Shown: in pieces, positions 37,201-46,200 of the stretch
Layout of the letters: every line of letters starts with the position of its first letter
How positions within the stretch are numbered: the first letter of the stretch is position 1
Assembly: GCF_947172395.1 (NCBI RefSeq)
Contig: NC_069094.1
Location: 8,050,292 to 8,114,291, forward strand
Length of the DNA: 64,000 bases
Direction: 5' to 3'
From: Bicyclus anynana
Taxonomy: Eukaryota; Arthropoda; Insecta; Lepidoptera; Nymphalidae
The notes under the pieces: generated by a model
What the model saw: only the letters and a program-made list of their open reading frames with translations
Databases searched by the model: none
What the model was told of the DNA's origin: nothing
Program-made: the position numbers and the translations under genes

Positions 37201-40200
37201 CACACGAATACGCATCAAACGCACAACACGCATCTCCCCAGACTTAAGGATTCGAGGTTAGTATTGCATTCCGTTCGACTCGAAAATTTACACATTGTGT
37301 TTCTGTATTGTCTGTGGATAAAGACCATGCACTATGGTTTGGTTGGAAAGAACAAGTGTTGTTTGTGCCAAAATTAACTTTTCAAAGACACAGACGAATA
37401 TCTTAACAATTCATGTATTCACCGTGCGGGTGCCGGGTACCTCGCATGGCAGAGATAAACTCCGAGCAAACTCCTGGACTTGTGACCAATGGATGTAGTG
37501 TTAAGGAATTTCTTGGAATATTCCAATATAGATAAACAACTTTTCAAAGACACAAACGAATATCTTAACAATTCATGTATTCACCGTGCGGGTGCCGGGT
37601 CCATCGCATGGCAGAGAAAAACTCCGAGCAAACTCCTGGACTTGTGACCAATGGATGTAGTGTTAAGGAATTTCTTGGAATATTCCAATATAGATAAATA
37701 TCATTAGTTTATGGGCAAATACCATTTAAAACGCTTATTGCTACATTTATTTTAATGTTACGTCCTTTCCATCACTAAGCGTCCCTTATGGGCCTTAAAT
37801 GCAAGCTAGATAGACATAGAGAAATTATTTATCGCCCAACGAGACCGTTTTTAATGAGCTTAGTATAGTTAAAAATTATTTACAAACTACCGGGGTCAAT
37901 TTAGTGACATATGCAAATAGGCTAGTTGAAACATTTTTTTAAATGGTCTTAAATAGTTCATTATCGTTACTGAAAAAAAATTTTTTTTGAGACTTGATTA
38001 CAATTTTAGTTTTTAAATATGTTTTTGACAAAAGTCAACTACCCTATTATTTACAAAGCACGGGGTCAACTTAGATATACAAATCTAATGATTTTATACT
38101 TATTTCGTGCTTGTTCATTATGAATATTATTTAAACGGGTACATACCACAATTCTACCTATTCTAAAGTGGAATCCGGTGGTAGAATTGTGCAAACCAAG
38201 AGGGCGCCGCGAAAAACCTAATAGCAAAAGCGATTTCGTGAGTGTGGTTTGCCTAGACAGACAAAAATGTGAGGTTGTTGAAAAAAGAGAAAAAAGAACA
38301 AGAAAGAGGGTAGATCGTTTCTGCCCCTAGCAGCTGTCAACTTCGCATCTCGCACCTTCAGTCTCGTCGTGACCACGATCCATGCAACTGGGACGAAATA
38401 TCGATATTAAAAATCTCGTCGTTTTATCGTGGTATGTACCCGTTTAAATAATATACAAATCTATTCACAGATACAAAGGCAAACGTTTATACCCATCGGT
38501 ACCAAACCAACCGTCCGAAGCGTTAGCACACTTTATGTTCGAGTTGGCAAAGTCAGTATTGTTCAAGGCCGGTGGATCGTCTAGCACAAGTCTGTTCACA
38601 CAAACCTCTTGCGCGAGGGAACATCATGGGCCGCACAGGTATGATGGCGTATCTTTTTTTTATTTGTCAATGTTTATTGCTGAAACACAGCCGTCACGAA
38701 AGTTGAAACTGTAGTAATTTTATTGGTGATCAATTATATCATAAAAACAAATAAGTTTTCAATTCACAAATTTTTGCCAAAATATGTATCAAAGATTTGA
38801 TAAATAATTCACTTGAATAAACTTTGAATTTAATTGAAAGTTACTTCATAAATTGTTATTTAACAGAACATAATTTGATAAAAGTCCATTTTAAAGGCCG
38901 ACCGCATACACTCGTTTTCCGAATCCGTTTTCCGTGTTCGGAAACCCGAATGTATGAAATCAGTATAAAATACTTTAAATGACGCACACGTACGTTTTTT
39001 CTGAACGGAACAAATTGCGTGCGTGCGCGCGTAACGAATGCGAACTCTTGCGATAATATACATTCTGAATGAAGGAAAACGTAAAGTCAGTGGTAATCTC
39101 ACAGGATTCCATATCAAAATAACGCATTGAGAAAACGAGTGTAATAAAACAAATGTTATTTTTTTTTTTGATAAAAGGAATATTTTGGATACAAATGACG
39201 AGATATTGTTTGTTTGTGTAAAATATTCTTTTGTTAATTGATGTTTGTGGAATACGGCATTTGTGAAATAAGATTTGGAAAAAGTTTTCGTGAAATGATC
39301 ATTTGTTCTTTTTATAACTCGGTTGCCGACGAGAATCGAATTGTTTTCTGGATCTAACATACGAAAATATTGCGTACAACCTTTTAACTTTCGTGACACA
39401 TCGATGTTTTTTATTGTGGTATTGCTGGATGTAAAACTGTTAATTTTTTTCTTTTAGAGGATTACATATGGCGGCATTTCAATTGGGTGTATACGCGTTA
39501 GGGCTACATAATTGTGTTAGCGCGAATTGGTTAAGTCGTACATATTCTTCACATGTCAGTTGGATCACAGGTTTGAGTTTTACATGTATTTATATTTATA
39601 TTTTTATAACAAATTACATATTAAATTACTATAATTGAGTTTTCTTTTAGTAAAGTTTTAGACACCGCCATTAGTAAGCTCTAATAAAATGCATTTAACT
39701 TGTTACTTAATTTGTTTGTATTCTTCTCATTTATTTGACATTTTTTTGTCTGGATTGCCTTTGCTGCTTCTTTTAATATTTGGGACTATTTCATGTTATA
39801 TTAATTATATACTATTTTTGCAGGGCAAGCGATGGATATCGGAGCTCCTGCCATTTTATTCCTAATAGATGCCTGGGAGGGTCACCTTACCCCCCCTGAA
39901 GCTGCTGGAATAGCAGATAAGGTACAGCACAAATATGCTTATTGACCTGTGTGTCTAGTGGGAGTTTTCAACGTTTCATACTGTTACTATCGCGATAACG
40001 TAAACGCGAACTTATATGGAGTTGGAACAGTTGTGCATTAGTGCCACTAGATGGCGCTGTTTCAATTCCTTAGAAATTCGCGTTTACATTAACGTGATCG
40101 TCACAGTATCAAAATGCCACTAGGCCCTCTGAAGTATGTCTGAGTTTTATTTTATTAACTTATCTACATCCTACCTACCATACCTACCTAAGAGGCCATA

Positions 40201-43200
40201 CAGACTACTTTAGTATTTTAGTCGAGTACGAACAATTTTTGGATTTACCGCCCAAAAATCGTTCGTACTCGACTAAAATACTAAAGTAGTCCGAACTAGG
40301 CCTAATTGATGCACATCCGATAATACAGTTTGGTGTTGCAGTCATAAATATGATCGAGTTCCAAAATTACACTATTCAATAGAGATTAAAGTTTTTTTTG
40401 CAATCCTGTTTTAATCAGTTTTTTTTAATTTATTTAATGTTTTCCTGTTCGTTGTTTGTGTGCGCAGGCGTCATCGGGCTGCGATGTGCACATGGTGCGC
40501 GCGGCGGCGGAGCTGGCGCTGTCGGTGCTGCCGCACGCGCACGCGCTCAACTACAACGAGATCCAGCGCGCCGTGCTGCAGTGCAAGGAGCAGAGCGACG
40601 CCATGCTCGAGCGCGCCTGCCTCACCGTCGAGGCCGCCGCCAAAGGTTGCTACACATTGTCTAATGTTCACTGCATGTGCGCATGGTGCGCGCGGCGGCG
40701 GAGCTGGCGCTGTCGGTGCTGCCGCACGCGCACGCGCTCAACTACAACGAGATCCAGCGCGCCGTGCTGCAGTGCAAGGAGCAGAGCGACGCCATGCTCG
40801 AGCGCGCCTGCCTCACCGTCGAGGCCGCCGCCAAAGGTTGCTACACATTGTCTAATGTTCACTGCATGTGCGCATGGTGCGCGCGGCGGCGGAGCTGGCG
40901 CTGTCGGTGCTGCCGCACGCGCACGCGCTCAACTACAACGAGATCCAGCGCGCCGTGCTGCAGTGCAAGGAGCAGAGCGACGCCATGCTCGAGCGCGCCT
41001 GCCTCACCGTCGAGGCCGCCGCCAAAGGTTGCTACACATTGTCTAATGTTCACTGCATGTGCGCATGGTGCGCGCGGCGGCGGAGCTGGCGCTGTCGGTG
41101 CTGCCGCACGCGCACGCGCTCAACTACAACGAGATCCAGCGCGCCGTGCTGCAGTGCAAGGAGCAGAGCGACGCCATGCTCGAGCGCGCCTGCCTCACCG
41201 TCGAGGCCGCCGCCAAAGGTTGCTACACATTGTCTAATGTTCACTGCATGTGCGCATGGTGCGCGCGGCGGCGGAGCTGGCGCTGTCGGTGCTGCCGCAC
41301 GCGCACGCGCTCAACTACAACGAGATCCAGCGCGCCGTGCTGCAGTGCAAGGAGCAGAGCGACGCCATGCTCGAGCGCGCCTGCCTCACCGTCGAGGCCG
41401 CCGCCAAAGGTTGCTACACATTGTCTAATGTTCACTGCATGTGCGCATGGTGCGCGCGGCGGCGGAGCTGGCGCTGTCGGTGCTGCCGCACGCGCACGCG
41501 CTCAACTACAACGAGATCCAGCGCGCCGTGCTGCAGTGCAAGGAGCAGAGCGACGCCATGCTCGAGCGCGCCTGCCTCACCGTCGAGGCCGCCGCCAAAG
41601 GTTGCTACACATTGTCTAATGTTCACTGCATGTGCGCATGGTGCGCGCGGCGGCGGAGCTGGCGCTGTCGGTGCTGCCGCACGCGCACGCGCTCAACTAC
41701 AACCAGATCCAGCGCGCCGTGCTGCAGTGCAAGGAGCAGAGCGACGCCATGCTCGAGCGCGCCTGCCTCACCGTCGAGGCCGCCGCCAAAGGTTGCTACA
41801 CATTGTCTAATGTTCACTGCATGTGCGCATGGTGCGCGCGGCGGCGGAGCTGGCGCTGTCGGTGCTGCCGCACGCGCACGCGCTCAACTACAACGAGATC
41901 CAGCGCGCCGTGCTGCAGTGCAAGGAGCAGAGCGACGCCATGCTCGAGCGCGCCTGCCTCACCGTCGAGGCCGCCGCCAAAGGTTGCTACACATTGTCTA
42001 ATGTTCACTGCATGTGCGCATGGTGCGCGCGGCGGCGGAGCTGGCGCTGTCGGTGCTGCCGCACGCGCACGCGCTCAACTACAACGAGATCCAGCGCGCC
42101 GTGCTGCAGTGCAAGGAGCAGAGCGACGCCATGCTCGAGCGCGCCTGCCTCACCGTCGAGGCCGCCGCCAAAGGTTGCTACACATTGTCTAATGTTCACT
42201 GCATGTGCGCATGGTGCGCGCGGCGGCGGAGCTGGCGCTGTCGGTGCTGCCGCACGCGCACGCGCTCAACTACAACGAGATCCAGCGCGCCGTGCTGCAG
42301 TGCAAGGAGCAGAGCGACGCCATGCTCGAGCGCGCCTGCCTCACCGTCGAGGCCGCCGCCAAAGGTTGCTACACATTGTCTAATGTTCACTGCATGTGCG
42401 CATGGTGCGCGCGGCGGCGGAGCTGGCGCTGTCGGTGCTGCCGCACGCGCACGCGCTCAACTACAACGAGATCCAGCGCGCCGTGCTGCAGTGCAAGGAG
42501 CAGAGCGACGCCATGCTCGAGCGCGCCTGCCTCACCGTCGAGGCCGCCGCCAAAGGTTGCTACACATTGTCTAATGTTCACTGCATGTGCGCATGGTCGG
42601 TGATCCCGCAGATCTAGATATCGCCCTTCCACTAACCTCCACATTTTTAAATGTATATTTTTATCAGAAACTGGCGAGACTGAACCCAATATTTTTAATT
42701 TGGTCACACTGTAATCATGAAATCCGTGAAAAACCCGTCAATCTAAGGCAATGAAGTCAATACATATAAATATATGCACTGCCTTTTTTATCTTATGTTT
42801 ATAACATAAAGTATGATGATAGGAGAAAATTACCCACATTTTCTTCCTTTAGACTCAGCCTCTTAGCCTTGCTCCCCCGGTCATGTTTTCCAGCTGCTTT
42901 CGGGGTTGAAGCATCTTGGTATATAGGTCAATCAAAAGTATACCTTGCACAGGTGGCGGAGTGTACCCCGAGGTGCTGTACACGGTAGCACGCTACTGGC
43001 ACGAGCTCTACCTGCGGCAGGCTACCGAGGAGGGGGAGGCGCTACCCGACGAGCCGGCCTACCGCGCGCTGCCGCCGGTCGCCGTGTCGCTGCCCTACCC
43101 GATACCCTACCCCTTCTTCCCCTACCCGCCGCCCGCTATCTACCAGCTGCAGGTCACGCAACCGGCGCATGTGAGTACCTACAATAATATAGGATGTTCT

Positions 43201-46200
43201 TAAAGTAATTTTTCTACGCATACTTCATTTAAGGAGTAAGTTGGTGAATGCGCTACGAATATATAGGCATAGTGAAACAGTGTTGGTTATTTTACACAAC
43301 CTATTTTCTTACAAAAATTGTACGAATCTAAACCGATTTTCCAATATAAGATAATTTATGATGAAATTGTAATGTATATTGAGCATAAATAAAGTCCCAG
43401 CTGCAGCTGCTGCTTTGGTTTTTAAATAGCAACAGTGTTGGCTATTTAAAAACCAAATTTGGAAGAAAAACGACTGTGCTGTAGTCTACATGATAGAAGT
43501 AAAACTACTTTCAAAAATGAAAAACTAAGCGCCATCTATGAGCCTCATAACTGCATCTCAACAGGTTCTGGAAGAGTACTAAAAGGGATTGTTTCAAAGT
43601 TCTCTAAGAACGCCATCTACTGGTAGTTTAAAATAGCAAACACTGATTCACTGTGCCTGTAGATGGCAGCACACATACAAACTTATATGAACTTGTAAGT
43701 TGCAATGTGACAACACGAGTTATAGCTTGGGAAATTCGTTCGTAACACTCCCGATGGGCTGTGCGGGCCGTGAGGGGTTAGCGATGCCTCGCGCGCACGG
43801 CTTCATACCCGCGCAGCTTCCCTAAAAAACCCTCTACCCTATCCTACCCTTCCCTACGCCTCTGTCAAGTATTATTAGGAATCGTTTGTATGGGAGTATA
43901 GAAAAGTGTTGAAAATTTACAAAAAAAGTATACTTTTTTTGTAAATTTTTAAATTACACAAACCTTGTCCTAACAATAACGAATCTTTAATAAACCAAGA
44001 ATCATTCAATTTGGTGCAGTCGTTCTAAAGTTATGTAGTAAAGTTATGTTATCCATTTTTATTTATATAGATTTTCACTAATGTCGCACACTGTCTCACA
44101 GTTCGGCGGCGCGGCGACGGCGCACCCAGGCGCGCAGTTCGCTCTGCCGCCGTACTTCGTGCGCGGCATCGTCACGCCCACGCACCCGCACGCGCCGCTG
44201 CCGCATCCGACCATTGCGGTCAACGTGAGTACACACGCTCTGCGCATTGTATTACTATCACTATCGTTTTCAGTTATATTGCTTGGCTGATTCGTTCGTA
44301 ACACTCTTGATAGCCCGCTTGGAGGGTGGTAACGATGCCCTGCTCGCACTACTTCATACCCGCGTCGATCTTCCCCGCCCGTCGCCCGCATATCATCGGC
44401 ACGAGATCCGGCATAAGAATTAAACCCTCGTCTGTTATTTAATTGGGATAAGTAATAAATGATATAAAATATTCACATTGACACATTGCACATAACTTGC
44501 CTAGTTAAATTGCGGCGGCGGTTTTTGGTGCATTTGTTAAAAAAAAACAAAAGCTGATGTGCGCAATTCATTATCTGTGTAAAAGTGACAAGCATATCAA
44601 AATGTCACCTGGCAAACAGAACCTACGCCCTATATACATGTTCTTGTACAATTGTGTACATGAGCAAATTACATGCCCTTAATGGAATGCTCAAATGTAT
44701 TTTTATGTCATCAGCATCCTTCGCCAATTCCGCCGCCAATGCCGGCCACGATACCCACGGCCACCGTGAGCACAGTGGGGGTGAGCGGGGTGAACGCAGT
44801 GGGGGTGAACCCTGTCACGGTGGGCGCGGTGGGCGCGGTGAGCGGCGCGGTTGGGACCAACGTTGGCCTGCCGGCGCTGCCGCCTGCCCAACTGAGGAGA
44901 CTGTTGGCTGCTTACCGCGTTGGCATGTTGGCGTTGGAGACGCAGGCGCGACGAGTCCACGATGACCGCCCACAGAATAAGTTTGGAAGGTAATTGTTTT
45001 ATACACCTTGCTGGTTTCACCTACATTTATTAGCCCACTACAAGAAACCTCTTAACAATATTAAAAATGACCTCAATCTAATTCACAAAATTTAAAAATC
45101 CTGTTTAAATCTGTTTCGTAAGTATGAAGTCATTTAACTTTGACCTAGTTTAGGCTGAATGACCTCAAAGGGACCGTATCCGGCGATTAGGTAGTTTTGA
45201 AAATACAGGATGTTTTAAAATGATCGATTTTTAAAAGTTTATTGCAATCGTAACTCCTTGAATTGTACTACATTATGTGGGATTTCGGCTTAACGCGAAG
45301 GGAACTTCACGGTGTATATCTTTATTACAAAACTCTCATTTATATAAACAGTATTGGAAACTTATAATAAAGACCCACATCTTCCTGGTGTGAAGCTTGA
45401 GGGTTAAAGCAGCCGGTGGTTGAGGCGCCTGGGTGAAGAACCTGCATGTAATATGTGCTGTCTTAAGGATTACTGTCTTCTATAGTAATGCGAACAACAT
45501 GATTAATTTCCTATTATAGTTATGTCGCCCCATAAATGTCTCCTAAATTGACATATTACTATACTATATACTCGCGTCATATTAAAGTGTACGGATAATT
45601 GTGCCTCTGAGTATATTTTAAATTATCCCTTATTATGCGTATAATATTCAGTGATAATGAAGTCACGCAAGTTTGTGGCGACTAATGCGACATTAAACTT
45701 TTAGTATGACGTCTTGTCACACACGTGTATTAGCACTACATCGAAATATTTTACGTAATATGTCAAGTTTACATATATTTAAAAATTGGCGAGAATAGAT
45801 TAAAGTGACCTGTGGCCTGTTTGAAATAAAAAAAAAGTATTATTTCAATTTTACGAAACACCAGCTATTGTTGCACTCTTTCAGAGTATTGTTGGATGTT
45901 CCAAGCATACACGTATCATCAAAACCTTTGTCAAATAGGTATACAAGGCACTAGCCGACGCCTCGTTTACCCGCGTAGTTCCCGTTCCCGTGAGAATACG
46001 GGGATAAAATATAGCATATGACACTCACAAATAATGTGGCTTTCTAGTGGTCAAAGAATTTTCAAAATCGGTTCTGTAGATCCAGATATTATCCCCTACA
46101 ATACCGCAAACTTTACCTCTTTATAATATAAGTATAAATCTGTGTTGTGAAGCTGAAAACGGAAGATGTTTACAAGTAAAGTGTAAACTATGAATAAGTC

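Noticed and set aside
36863..37233. Minus-strand ORFs opposite exon 18
   Set aside because: Mirror image of the THQ-coding 9-bp repeat; the plus strand has the conserved flanks and splice sites.
38860..39399. 179-aa minus-strand ORF
   Set aside because: Spans a probable MITE and intron sequence; no conserved motif, no splice or homology support.
40456..42617. Overlapping ORFs of 130-196 aa on both strands across the 191-bp array
   Set aside because: They arise because the GC-rich repeat has few stops and changes frame each unit. Only the 178-nt exon 22 at 40468-40645 is supported by homology and splice sites.
42600..42630. AGATCTAGATATCGCCCTTCC as a cloning-vector junction at the end of the array
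   Set aside because: It resembles restriction-site-rich vector sequence at first sight, but no longer vector match follows and ordinary intron sequence continues. Coincidence is more likely, though it adds a reason to verify the array with reads.
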